Shown here in pieces: positions 30,540 through 39,445 of a stretch of 64,000 nt of DNA (positions within the stretch are counted from its first letter, which is position 1; each line of letters begins with the position of its first letter). The position numbers and the translations under genes are program-made. The stretch is from positions 20,587 to 84,586 of the forward strand of contig NZ_JAFRKB010000025.1 of NCBI RefSeq assembly GCF_017431965.1, in the 5' to 3' direction. This stretch comes from Methanobrevibacter sp. Its GTDB lineage: Archaea > Methanobacteriota > Methanobacteria > Methanobacteriales > Methanobacteriaceae. A model generated the notes under the pieces. The model ran no database searches and was not told the origin of the DNA. It saw only the letters and a program-made list of their open reading frames with translations.

Positions 30540-30819
30540 TTCCTTTAGTTGACCTAATATGTCTTACAGCATCACGAATAGCTATAATACCCAATATTAC
30601 AATAGCAAGGCCGCCAATAAATGTGATGTAATTTGCATATTGTATAGCTATCTCTGTTGCAACGGTCCCAATAAATAGCCATATAATAACTGCAATAATA
30701 CTCAATCCACCTAAAACTTTAGCATCCACACCTTGAACAACACCCTGTGAAGCTAAAATAAGGTTTTCAATGTTTCCAAAAATAATTAATCCTACAAAAG
30801 GTAAAAATTCTTCTAACAA
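30532..30819 (-). CDS. half-size membrane protein, copy 1 of tandem pair
   Basis: 95 residues, clear paralog of the next gene: both share GLIIFGNIENLILASQG and GGLSIIAVIIWL. Three hydrophobic segments and a basic C-terminus (HIRSTKGSE). Good ribosome-binding site (GGTGAT) before ATG 30819. A membrane transporter half is likely; substrate unknown. Confidence 0.65.
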   Translation of the reverse strand: MLEEFLPFVGLIIFGNIENLILASQGVVQGVDAKVLGGLSIIAVIIWLFIGTVATEIAIQYANYITFIGGLAIVILGIIAIRDAVRHIRSTKGSE

Positions 30820-30940
30820 GTTATCACCAATAATAAATTTAAATTTTTTAATATAAATAATATGCTAAAAAAGATATCGAATAGATTTAATACTGATTAA
30901 AAACAGATAATTTAATATTATAAAAATTATTTTAGGTGAT

Positions 30941-32344
30941 ATGGTGGAAAATTTTGACGAATGGTTTCATGATATTTTAGAAGAAGCAAACATTACTGAT
31001 TCAAGATATCCTATTAAGGGAATGGCTATTTGGATGCCATACGGTTTTCAAATAAGAAAATACACAATGGAAATAATAAAAAAATTATTGGATAAGGACC
31101 ATGAAGAAGTATTGTTTCCAATGCTTATTCCTGAAACTGAACTTGCAAAAGAAGGAATTCATGTAAAAGGGTTTGAAGATGAGGTATACTGGATTACAAA
31201 AGGCGGTCAGACTGAATTAAATGAACAGCTGGCATTACGACCAACAAGCGAAACCGCAATGTATCCTATGTATGCTTTATGGATTAGATCACACATCGAC
31301 CTTCCAATAAAATATTATCAGATAGTAAACACTTTCAGATATGAAACAAAACACACCAGACCCCTAATCCGTGTTCGTGAAATTACCACATTCAAGGAAG
31401 CTCATACTGCCCATGCAACTAAAGAGGAATCTGATGAACAGATTCAGGATTTTATTGCTATTTATAAGGAATTCTTTGATGATTTGGGAATCCCTTATCT
31501 AATTTCAAAAAGGCCTGAATGGGACAAGTTCCCGGGTGCCGACTACACCATGGCTTTTGATGTAATCATGCCTAACGGCAAAACCCTGCAAGTTGGTACA
31601 ATACACAATTTAGGCCAAACATTCGCAAAAACCTTTGACATTAAATTTGAAGACAAAGATGGTCAGCACAAATTTGTCTATCAAACCTGTGCAGGAGTAT
31701 CAGACAGGGTTATCGCCTCTGTTATTTCCGTGCATGGAGAGGAGAAAGGATTACGCCTTCCACCTAAAGTATCCCCTAACCAAGTTACAATCATCCCAAT
31801 TCTATTTAAAAAAGGAAAAGAGGAAGTTCTAGCCAAATGTGATGAAATTAAATCACAATTAGAGGCAAAAAGTTTGAGAGTTAACATTGACGATAGAGAC
31901 ATCAGACCAGGCAAGAAATTCTATGACTGGGAATTGAAAGGAACTCCAGTTAAACTCGAGCTTGGCCCAAGAGATTTGGAAAACAATATTACAATAGCTA
32001 TGAGAAGAGATGAAGGAGAGAAAATAGAATTGTCCCTTGATGATGCACTTGCAGACAATGTTGTTGAACTATTAAACAAAACTGCAGAAAATCTCCGCGA
32101 TTGCGCATGGGACTTCCAGAAAGAACATGTCAAATTCACAGAAAGCCTTGATGAAATTCCAGAACTTGTTGAAGCTGGAAATGTGGTTAAATTCCTATGG
32201 TGCGGAGACGAAGCAGTCGGAAAAGAGATTGAAGAAAAAACAGGTTATGATATCCTAGGTATTCAGGAAGAGGTATCCGAAGGAAAATGCATAGGCAGCG
32301 GAAGAGATGCCAAATACATTGCCCTGATAGCTAAAACTTACTAA
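30941..32344 (+). CDS. proS: prolyl-tRNA synthetase (archaeal/eukaryal type)
   Basis: The 467-residue class II synthetase charges tRNA-Pro. Motif 2 region: [23 protein letters not shown] and [27 protein letters not shown] (about 100-155); an anticodon-binding domain follows ([16 protein letters not shown]...) and a C-terminal zinc-type domain ends in IALIAKTY. This short form without an editing insertion is typical of Archaea. First of proS-cofC-thiD. Start is ATG 30941 or GTG 30944. Confidence 0.96.
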   Translation: MVENFDEWFHDILEEANITDSRYPIKGMAIWMPYGFQIRKYTMEIIKKLLDKDHEEVLFPMLIPETELAKEGIHVKGFEDEVYWITKGGQTELNEQLALRPTSETAMYPMYALWIRSHIDLPIKYYQIVNTFRYETKHTRPLIRVREITTFKEAHTAHATKEESDEQIQDFIAIYKEFFDDLGIPYLISKRPEWDKFPGADYTMAFDVIMPNGKTLQVGTIHNLGQTFAKTFDIKFEDKDGQHKFVYQTCAGVSDRVIASVISVHGEEKGLRLPPKVSPNQVTIIPILFKKGKEEVLAKCDEIKSQLEAKSLRVNIDDRDIRPGKKFYDWELKGTPVKLELGPRDLENNITIAMRRDEGEKIELSLDDALADNVVELLNKTAENLRDCAWDFQKEHVKFTESLDEIPELVEAGNVVKFLWCGDEAVGKEIEEKTGYDILGIQEEVSEGKCIGSGRDAKYIALIAKTY

Positions 32345-32353
32345 GTGATTTAA

Positions 32354-33028
32354 ATGGATGAAATATATGCAATAATTCCAGTTTCAAAGTTTAAAAATGC
32401 AAAAACTCGTCTATCTCCATTCTTATCAGAAGAGGAAAGAGAAAAACTATTAAAAGTAATGCTTCAGGATGTAACCGACACTTTGAAAAAACATGTGGAT
32501 AAAATTTTCATCATAAGCAGAGATGAAGACGTATTGAGCTATGCGGAAAGCCTAAACTTGAATACCATTCTTGAAGATGACAATTCCAATTTGAATAAGG
32601 CATTGAAACAGGCCATGAAATATTGCAAAGGAAAGGCAAAAAAAGTCATCATTGTTCCATCAGACATTCCTTTGATTGGAAAAACCAATTTGAAAATGCT
32701 TATTGATGCATCAAAAAGCCTGGATTTCATCATTGTGCCATCAAAAGGTGGCGGAACTAATTTGATAATAATGAAGCCCTTGGCAATTCATACCCGATTT
32801 GAAGGTTTCAGCTATAAGGAGCATGTAAAAGCCGCTGAAAGGAAAAAATTAAATCCGCAGGTTCATGATTCATTTTTCATGGCATTGGATGTTAATACCG
32901 CTCAAGATTTGGGCGAAATAATGATACATGGTGAAAAAACCCATACCAGAAAATACTTAAAGGAACTTAAAGTTAACGTTGAACCTTTCAGAGGGTCTGA
33001 AAGACTGAAAGTTACAAGAGCTGATTAA
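32354..33028 (+). CDS. cofC: 2-phospho-L-lactate guanylyltransferase
   Basis: Activates 2-phospholactate with GTP for coenzyme F420 synthesis, a methanogen electron carrier. The N-terminus YAIIPVSKFKNAKTRLSPFLS and the middle VIIVPSDIPLIGKTNLKML, with IIVPSKGGGTNLIIM, match the CofC family. Length 224 is usual. It begins 9 nt after proS and abuts thiD without a gap. Confidence 0.93.
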   Translation: MDEIYAIIPVSKFKNAKTRLSPFLSEEEREKLLKVMLQDVTDTLKKHVDKIFIISRDEDVLSYAESLNLNTILEDDNSNLNKALKQAMKYCKGKAKKVIIVPSDIPLIGKTNLKMLIDASKSLDFIIVPSKGGGTNLIIMKPLAIHTRFEGFSYKEHVKAAERKKLNPQVHDSFFMALDVNTAQDLGEIMIHGEKTHTRKYLKELKVNVEPFRGSERLKVTRAD

Positions 33029-33763
33029 ATGATTGTCATGAGCATTGCAGGTGTTGACCCGTCAGCAGGTGCAGGCGTTTTAACCGATATAAAGACATTC
33101 CAGGCAATTGGCGTTTATGGAACCGGAATTGTTACTGCACTGACTGCCCAAAATCCTTATAAATTCTTTTCAACATTGCCTATTGATGAAGAATACATAT
33201 CCGAGCAGATAGATTCTGTTTTGGATGCCTATGAAGTGGAGTTTATAAAAACAGGAATGTTATATTCTCCTGAAATAATTAAACTAATTTCAAAAAAGAT
33301 TAAGGAATATAATCTAAAAGCGGTTGTTGATCCAGTTATGGTGGCAACATCCGGTGGAGATTTGACAAAACATGATCTGGCTGAATCCTTAAATAAATAT
33401 CTGCTCCCAAAAGCAATTTTAACAACACCAAATATTACAGAAGCTGAAAGATTAACTGATTTTGAAATTAAAACCGCTGAAGATGCAATCAAAGCATCCA
33501 AAAAAATTGTCTGCAACAATATCATTACCGGCGGACACCTAGATGGAATAAATACCATCAATATTGAGGGTAATGTTAAAATCAAAAAACAAGAATTGAT
33601 AAAGACTGATAATTTACATGGAACCGGTTGCAATTTATCTGCAGCAATTGTAGCTTATCTTGCAAAGGGAAATACTTTAGAAGATTCTATCTTAAAATCA
33701 CTTGATTATGTCTATGAAAGCATAAAAAATGGAAATTATGGGACATTAATAGCTAAACTGTAA
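33029..33763 (+). CDS. thiD: hydroxymethylpyrimidine (phosphate) kinase
   Basis: Phosphorylates HMP and HMP-phosphate for thiamine synthesis. Ribokinase-fold motifs: SIAGVDPSAGAGVLTDIKTF at the N-terminus, VVDPVMVATSGG (about 105), and HGTGCNLSAAIVAYLAKG (about 197, anion hole and catalytic Asp replaced by Asn: GCNLSA rather than the usual GCTLSA). The C-terminal ThiN domain seen in some archaeal ThiD fusions is absent. Convergent with the ABC ATPase gene with no gap. Confidence 0.9.
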   Translation: MIVMSIAGVDPSAGAGVLTDIKTFQAIGVYGTGIVTALTAQNPYKFFSTLPIDEEYISEQIDSVLDAYEVEFIKTGMLYSPEIIKLISKKIKEYNLKAVVDPVMVATSGGDLTKHDLAESLNKYLLPKAILTTPNITEAERLTDFEIKTAEDAIKASKKIVCNNIITGGHLDGINTINIEGNVKIKKQELIKTDNLHGTGCNLSAAIVAYLAKGNTLEDSILKSLDYVYESIKNGNYGTLIAKL

Positions 33764-34516
33764 CTATTGGCCCATATCTAATTTGCTGACAATGGAATCC
33801 TGAAGAGCTATAAATTCTTTTGATTCCCTTTTTCTTGGTCTTTCTATACCAACTTCAATAATTTCGGCAATTCTGCCAGGATTTCTATCAAGAATTACAA
33901 TCTTATCAGCCAAAAAGACCGCTTCATCAACATCGTGAGTTACAAAAACAATCGTATTTTCAAATCTTTTCCAAACTCCAATCAGCTGTTCTTGAAGCTT
34001 GTGTCTATTTTGCATATCCACTGCAGAAAACGGCTCATCCATGAGCAAAATTGGTGAATGGTTTAACAAGGATCTGATAATTGCAACCCTTTGCTTCATA
34101 CCACCTGAAAGTTCATGAGGATAGCTATCCTTAAACTCTATTAAACCAACACTTGTAAGATATCTCTCAGCGGCAGCAACATTTTCTTCCTTTGATCCTT
34201 GTTTTGTCATTTCCAAACCAAAAGTTACATTCTGCAAAACAGTTAACCAAGGGAATAGTGAATATTGTTGGAAAATCACTGCCCTGTCTCCTGATGGTTT
34301 TTTAACAACCTCACCATTAGCAATTATTTCACCGGAGGTAGGATGTTCCAGGCCAGCTATTAAACGTAGAAGTGTTGTTTTACCGCAGCCGGATGGGCCT
34401 AAAAGACAAATCAGTTCCCCATCATTAATAGTTAAATTAATATCCTCCAAAACAGATAGCTTTTCTGTTTTTTTACTTACAAAGGATTTATTAATATTTT
34501 TAATTTCTATTGACAT
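33764..34516 (-). CDS. ABC transporter ATPase, nitrate/sulfonate/taurine type
   Basis: The 250-residue ATPase powers the permease encoded 9 nt upstream. Walker A GPSGCGKTTLL (about 38-48), signature LSGGMKQRVAI (about 140), Walker B ILLMDEPFSAVD (about 158), and the His switch VFVTHDVDEAV. It belongs to the SsuB/TauB/NrtD group. No substrate-binding protein gene lies in the window, so the substrate is unknown; HMP, sulfonate or another small acid are all possible. Confidence 0.88.
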   Translation of the reverse strand: MSIEIKNINKSFVSKKTEKLSVLEDINLTINDGELICLLGPSGCGKTTLLRLIAGLEHPTSGEIIANGEVVKKPSGDRAVIFQQYSLFPWLTVLQNVTFGLEMTKQGSKEENVAAAERYLTSVGLIEFKDSYPHELSGGMKQRVAIIRSLLNHSPILLMDEPFSAVDMQNRHKLQEQLIGVWKRFENTIVFVTHDVDEAVFLADKIVILDRNPGRIAEIIEVGIERPRKRESKEFIALQDSIVSKLDMGQ

Positions 34517-34525
34517 TTAACACAC

Positions 34526-35275
34526 CTACCAAAATATCCTGTCTTGAGCTTTTGTAAATACAAAGTCAAAAGCAAGACCTATTAAACCTATTACAAGCAT
34601 ACCTACAACTGTGGTACCTGTATCAAAGAGGTTTGTTGCAGTTAAAATCATATAACCTAAACCGCTGCTTGAGCCGATCATCTCTGCTGAAATTGTACAC
34701 ATCAAAGCAATTCCAATACCTACTTTTAAACCGGAAACTATATATGGAAATGTAGACGGTACCACTACACGTTTTAAGACGTTCCAATCATTAGCGCCTA
34801 AAGTCTGGGCAGATTCTACTAAAACCTTATCGGTTCTCTTCACACCATCAATAGTATATACCAAAATAGGGAACACGCATCCCATGAATATGATGAATAC
34901 CGCAGGAACTGTTCCTATTCCAAACCATAAAATTGAAAATGGAATCCATGCAACCGGTGGAATCGGTCTTAAAACACTGATTACAAAAGTACATAAATCT
35001 TCCAGAGTCTTATACCATCCAAGTAAAATTCCTAAAGGGATAGCGACTACAGACGCTAGAATCAAACCTGAAAATACTTTAAATAATGTATCTATTGTGT
35101 TTGTAAGAAGCTTTCCATTTTGAATTACCACCAATGCTGAGTTTACCACATCAACAGGACTTGGCAATATATATGAAGAAAATAACTCTATACCATCAGT
35201 TATAAAATACCAAAATAAGATTATCAGAATTGGTAAAATTAATGGAATGAATTTATTCTTATAATTATCAAACAT
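34526..35275 (-). CDS. ABC transporter permease, SsuC/TauC type
   Basis: The 249-residue inner-membrane permease has about six helices and the EAA coupling loop AQTLGANDWNVLKRVVVPSTFPYIVSGLK (about 160-190; contacts the ATPase). The N-terminal region includes SSYILPSPVDV typical of this family. It is first gene of a two-gene operon with the ATPase. Confidence 0.88.
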   Translation of the reverse strand: MFDNYKNKFIPLILPILIILFWYFITDGIELFSSYILPSPVDVVNSALVVIQNGKLLTNTIDTLFKVFSGLILASVVAIPLGILLGWYKTLEDLCTFVISVLRPIPPVAWIPFSILWFGIGTVPAVFIIFMGCVFPILVYTIDGVKRTDKVLVESAQTLGANDWNVLKRVVVPSTFPYIVSGLKVGIGIALMCTISAEMIGSSSGLGYMILTATNLFDTGTTVVGMLVIGLIGLAFDFVFTKAQDRIFW

Positions 35276-35357
35276 TTAATCACTTAATAAAAATTTTTAT
35301 ACATTAATAAATAGGTTATCATCATATAAAAACTTTAAAAAAAAAATAAAGTGAAGT

Positions 35358-37496
35358 TTAAGCTACCTCAATAGCTTCAACTTCTATAGCTTCAGTATAG
35401 TCTTCATCTTTTAGAACAGATTTAGTACTCATTGCACCAAATATCATTGTGGACAAATTATGAATCATTGAAGATGTTGATGGTGGAATAACACCTAAAA
35501 CACCTAAAACAAGTAAAGACCCATTTACTGCAACGATATTTTGGTAATTGTTATTGATTTTATCCAACATTGCTTCACTTAATTTTCTAAGCGTTACAAG
35601 GTCATGCAAATCATCTGATAGCAATGAAACGTCTGCTACTTCACGAGCAATATCCGATGAATGTTTCATAGAAACAGACACGTCTGCAGTAGCCAGAGCT
35701 GGTGAATCATTTATTCCATCCCCGACCATAATTACAGTTCTGCCTTCTTCTTTCAGCTCTTCAATGATTCTAGATTTATCTTCAGGAAGAACCTGTGATT
35801 TATACTCACTGATACCCAATGCTTTTGCACTTGATTTAGCACCGCTTTCACTGTCCCCCGTAAGCATTATGACATGTTCAATGCCTAACTGCTTAAGTTC
35901 TTCAATGACATACTTTGCCTCTTCACGCACAGGATCATCAATACATATTATTCCTTCAAGTTTTCCATCAATAGCCAAATAAACAACTGAGTGCTCTTTT
36001 TCTTCTTTTTTGAGTTTTTTCTCTTGTGTCTTGGTTATTTTAACTTTTTCGTCATCAAACAAGAAGTGTTTTGAACCAATCACTGCACGTTTATTCTCAT
36101 ACTCAGTTACAATACCATGAGCTACAATATATTCAACTTCACTGTGGTCTTCTTCATGTTTGAGACCCTCTTCTTCAGCTTGTTTTACAATAGCTGTAGC
36201 AATGCTATGAGCAAAGTGTTCTTCAATGCAGGCCGCAATTCTCAAGATTTCATCACGTTTGTATCTTCTAGACATTGGAACAACCTTAACAACCTTTGGA
36301 GTCGCATTGGTTAATGTTCCTGTCTTGTCGAATACGATTGTGTCAGCATTTGCATAATTTTCCAAGAATTTTCCGCCCTTAACCATCATCCTATTATCTG
36401 ATGCTTCACGCATTGCAGAAATAATGGATAACGGAGTTGTGAGTTTGATTGCACATGAGAAATCAACCATCAATACGGACAATGCCTTTGAAGCATTTCC
36501 AGTGAAAAGATAAGTTAAAGCAGTTGCAAGGAAACTGTATGGAACAATTGAATCCGCCAGCTTTTCCGCCTTGCTTTGAGTTTCGGCTTTCAGCTCTTCG
36601 GAATTTTCAATTAAATCTATAATCTTATTTAATCTTGTTTCCTTATTCATTGAATAAACTTCAACAACAATGTTTCCCTCTTCAATGACAGTACCTGCAT
36701 GAACTGTTTTTCCTGGTTTTTTATGAACGGCCAACGGCTCACCTGTCATTGAGGCTTCATTAACCATTCCTTCACCATCAATCACCTTTCCATCAACAGG
36801 AATTATATCTCCCATATGGACTTTGATTTTATCTCCCTTATCTATTTCAATAGCAGGACATTGCCTTTCCTCACCATCATCTCCCACTACCCATACAGAA
36901 TCAATGTTCAAAGCCAAACTGTCTTTTAAGGTGCTTTTTGCTTTCTGTACTGTGTAGTCTTCAAGAGCATCTGAAATTGACAGTAAAAACATCATTGAGC
37001 CTGCAGGAGCATATTGCTTTTGCATCAATGCACCGGCAACAGCCACACCATCAAGAAGTGCAACATCGATGGTGAAACTGGTCAAGCTATCCAAACCAGC
37101 CCAAATATATTTTAAAGAGCGATAAATAGCCAGAAAATTTTTAACAGGTATCGGCAAGAACATTCTTCCCAAAAATCTATTCACAACCATACCCATTAGC
37201 TTATAATAAAAATCATCAGTAATTTCTTTTGAAACTTGGGTTTGTGTAGGTTCTGCCTCAAAGAGGTCATCCAACGTGATTTTATTTAAAATATCAAATA
37301 TTTTCTGTTTGTTTTCTTCGCCTTCTTCATAATATATCAAAATACTGCCATTTTTATGAGAAGTGAGAACTTCCTGGATAAAATCTTGGTCTAAAAGTAA
37401 TGAAGCAATCCCATAGCCTTCTTTTTTTGTGAAAGCCCATTGACCGGAACGGAGTCTTAAACGATTCCCCCTATCATACATTACTTGATACTTCAT
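35358..37496 (-). CDS. heavy-metal P1B-type ATPase with atypical metal motif
   Basis: The 712-residue pump has the P-type hallmarks: TGEPLAVHKKPG (actuator, about 250), DKTGTLTNATPK (phosphorylated Asp, about 400), TGDSESGAKSSAKALG and GDGINDSPAL (hinge, about 600). The membrane metal motif, usually CPC or similar, reads DFSCAIKLTTPLS, so it belongs to a divergent P1B subgroup and its ion cannot be stated. No N-terminal CxxC metal domain. It follows the small DUF6110-like gene and lies behind TTAGG-N4-CCTAA boxes, pointing to metal-responsive control. Confidence 0.9.
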   Translation of the reverse strand: MKYQVMYDRGNRLRLRSGQWAFTKKEGYGIASLLLDQDFIQEVLTSHKNGSILIYYEEGEENKQKIFDILNKITLDDLFEAEPTQTQVSKEITDDFYYKLMGMVVNRFLGRMFLPIPVKNFLAIYRSLKYIWAGLDSLTSFTIDVALLDGVAVAGALMQKQYAPAGSMMFLLSISDALEDYTVQKAKSTLKDSLALNIDSVWVVGDDGEERQCPAIEIDKGDKIKVHMGDIIPVDGKVIDGEGMVNEASMTGEPLAVHKKPGKTVHAGTVIEEGNIVVEVYSMNKETRLNKIIDLIENSEELKAETQSKAEKLADSIVPYSFLATALTYLFTGNASKALSVLMVDFSCAIKLTTPLSIISAMREASDNRMMVKGGKFLENYANADTIVFDKTGTLTNATPKVVKVVPMSRRYKRDEILRIAACIEEHFAHSIATAIVKQAEEEGLKHEEDHSEVEYIVAHGIVTEYENKRAVIGSKHFLFDDEKVKITKTQEKKLKKEEKEHSVVYLAIDGKLEGIICIDDPVREEAKYVIEELKQLGIEHVIMLTGDSESGAKSSAKALGISEYKSQVLPEDKSRIIEELKEEGRTVIMVGDGINDSPALATADVSVSMKHSSDIAREVADVSLLSDDLHDLVTLRKLSEAMLDKINNNYQNIVAVNGSLLVLGVLGVIPPSTSSMIHNLSTMIFGAMSTKSVLKDEDYTEAIEVEAIEVA

Positions 37497-37517
37497 TTTT
37501 TAACCTTAAACATTAAT

Positions 37518-37787
37518 TTATTCCTCTTCTGCTTCAACATAGATTTCTTTTTTATCTTCTTCATGAGCATCTACGACAATATCTTCAGCATTTTCTTTTA
37601 TGTCTTGGAAACATTCTTCAGCATCTTTTCTAATTGACATTACAGTAGCCATACCTTGTGTTGCTGCATCTTTTACAGCTTTTGATTCCAATACTTTTTT
37701 ACCCACTACTGCAGTTGCAATTCCTGCAGCAAAAAGCAATGCATGTTTATGTTCAACACATTTATCAAAAAACTCTTTATTTACCAT
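37518..37787 (-). CDS. DUF6110-like small protein, partner of P-type ATPase
   Basis: The 89-residue protein starts MVNKEFFDKCVEHKHALLFAAGIATA..., with a glycine-containing hydrophobic helix (about 16-31) and an acidic C-terminus (DAHEEDKKEIYVEAEEE). It resembles DUF6110 proteins, often found beside metal P-type ATPases. It is 21 nt upstream of the ATPase gene and shares its promoter. A role as metal chaperone or pump subunit is inference. Confidence 0.7.
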   Translation of the reverse strand: MVNKEFFDKCVEHKHALLFAAGIATAVVGKKVLESKAVKDAATQGMATVMSIRKDAEECFQDIKENAEDIVVDAHEEDKKEIYVEAEEE

Positions 37788-37836
37788 TTTTCAACTCTCC
37801 TAAATTTTTAAAAATAAATGCTCAGCTATTTAATAT

Positions 37837-37874
37837 TTAGGCATACCTAATATTTAAGTTTTAAGCAAACCTAA
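37837..37874 (-). promoter_or_regulatory. DtxR-like box pair before DUF6110-like/P-type ATPase operon
   Basis: TTAGGCATACCTAA (37837-37850) is a TTAGG-N4-CCTAA inverted repeat; a weaker copy TTAAGCAAACCTAA lies at 37861-37874. Between them, on the minus strand, is a TATA-like stretch. The pair also sits before the divergent CPBP gene. Similar boxes occur at 48808, 50011 and 51912. Confidence 0.65.
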
Positions 37875-37905
37875 ATTTTATAGCAATCATTAAATAATAT
37901 AAGAA

Positions 37906-38859
37906 ATGAAATATTGTTTAAAACAAATAACAGGTGTAAACTTGAATGCCGATAAAAAATTTTTCTCAAAAATAGGATTTAACTATTTCACAATGGGTTT
38001 AACTGCAATATTATTTCAAATACTCATTATAAACATCATATACTTTATAAACAGTGATTTGATTAACAATATTAATTTTTTATCCATTTTATCATCATTT
38101 TGCAATTATATCCTACCTCTACCAATTTTTATTTATCTAATGAGAAAACTGGATTCACAAAAAATTAAAAAAGAAAGATTAGGAATTAAGAAATTCATAA
38201 TTTACCTATCAATTAGCTTCACACTTATTTTGTTTGGAAACCTGATTGGGGTTTTTATAACCTCCCTGATATTACTTGTTACCAATAATACTATTGTAAA
38301 TCCTGTGGAAAATTTAATTAATTCAACAGATATCTTATTGAATGTAGTTCTGATTAGTTTTATCGGTCCGATTTTTGAAGAGTTATTCTTTAGAAAATTA
38401 TTAATTGACAGAACAATAAAATATGGTGCAAAAGCCTCAATAATCACTTCCGCAATATTGTTTGCATTTTTCCATGGAAACCTAAGTCAATTCTTTTATA
38501 CATTTCTTCTGGGAGGATTTTTGGCATATGTTTATATAAAAACAGGCAGAATCATTTATCCCATTATCATTCACATGGTTCTTAATCTAATGGGGTCTGT
38601 TGTTAGCTTATTATCTGATGGTAGCTTAACAGCAATAATGAATAGCGCATTCACTATCACGGAGGTAATTACTGTCTTAATATATACCATTTTAATATTG
38701 ACATTATTGCTTATCGGAACATTTAATTTACTTCACTATAAAAAAGATGAACTGCTTAAGGAGAAAATGCAAATTCCACTAAAAACAATTTTCCTAAATT
38801 ATGGAATGGTCTGTTTTATTTTATTCTTCACATTCCTAATCATTAATCAGATAGTCTAA
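37906..38859 (+). CDS. CPBP-family intramembrane metalloprotease
   Basis: The 317-residue protein has about eight membrane helices and the Abi/CPBP (CAAX-protease-like) motifs: FEELFFRKLL (about 147-156, EExxxR), FAFFHGN (about 184) and IHMVLNLMG (about 223). In prokaryotes this family acts on membrane peptides, sometimes for bacteriocin immunity; its target here is unknown. No ribosome-binding site precedes ATG 37906. It is divergent from the metal ATPase operon and may share its metal boxes. Confidence 0.85.
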   Translation: MKYCLKQITGVNLNADKKFFSKIGFNYFTMGLTAILFQILIINIIYFINSDLINNINFLSILSSFCNYILPLPIFIYLMRKLDSQKIKKERLGIKKFIIYLSISFTLILFGNLIGVFITSLILLVTNNTIVNPVENLINSTDILLNVVLISFIGPIFEELFFRKLLIDRTIKYGAKASIITSAILFAFFHGNLSQFFYTFLLGGFLAYVYIKTGRIIYPIIIHMVLNLMGSVVSLLSDGSLTAIMNSAFTITEVITVLIYTILILTLLLIGTFNLLHYKKDELLKEKMQIPLKTIFLNYGMVCFILFFTFLIINQIV

Positions 38860-38903
38860 TAACAGAAAAAAAAGAATTCTTAAAAAATAGTTGAGAGAAG
38901 AGT

Positions 38904-39254
38904 TTAAGCCTTATCTTCTCTTTCTTCTTCAATAGCTTCAGTAACACTATTTAATATTTGAAGTGATTTGGAAAATGCAGGCATACCTGAAGTTAATAAG
39001 ACAACTCTCAAAACATCAACAATTTCCTCTTTAGTAATGCCCAATACTTCAATTGCACTTCTCATTTGCTTTTTGGTAGCTCTTGGATCTGCACGAGAAG
39101 CGGTAATGCCAATAGCTATTAATTTTTGAGTTTTATAATCCAAGATTTTGCCATCCCATACTGTTTCATTAATGTTGGATACTAACTCATACAAATCAGG
39201 ATGTTCATCTTTTAATTCCCGTATACCTTTACCGTAATATACATCACCTTTCAT
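38904..39254 (-). CDS. carboxymuconolactone decarboxylase (AhpD-like) family protein
   Basis: The 116-residue helical protein is of the CMD/AhpD family. The core KTQKLIAIGITASRADPRATKKQMRSAIEVLGITKEEIVDVLRVVLL matches, but the redox CxxC of AhpD peroxidases is missing (no Cys at all), so a peroxidase role is unlikely. ATG 39254 has GGAGAGG upstream; the TTG at 39269 is less likely. Its promoter and leader closely resemble those of the R1 repeats. Confidence 0.8.
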   Translation of the reverse strand: MKGDVYYGKGIRELKDEHPDLYELVSNINETVWDGKILDYKTQKLIAIGITASRADPRATKKQMRSAIEVLGITKEEIVDVLRVVLLTSGMPAFSKSLQILNSVTEAIEEEREDKA

Positions 39255-39330
39255 ACTCTTCCTCTCCAAATAATTTTATTAGTTAATTATTATTTTTAAT
39301 TTCAAATTATATATAATTAGGCTATTTAAA
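39255..39330 (-). promoter_or_regulatory. promoter/leader of CMD gene, similar to R1 repeat
   Basis: On the minus strand: a degenerate AATAGC element near 39318-39327, TATA-like AATTATATATAATTTGAAA, AT-rich leader, then ATTATTTGGAGAGG and TATGAAA. This matches R1 copy C (54073-54168) nearly base for base in several blocks. Confidence 0.6.
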
Positions 39331-39445
39331 AAACTACCTTTTATTCATAATTTTAATGTTTCTTGATTATCATCTTTAAAAATTAATTAAACCTGAATTC
39401 ATGAAAAAATATTGAAAAGTGAATAATTTAAATTATTCACCCATT

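Noticed and set aside
32354..33763. Riboswitch (thiamine) before cofC-thiD
   Set aside because: proS, cofC and thiD are almost contiguous, leaving no room for a leader.
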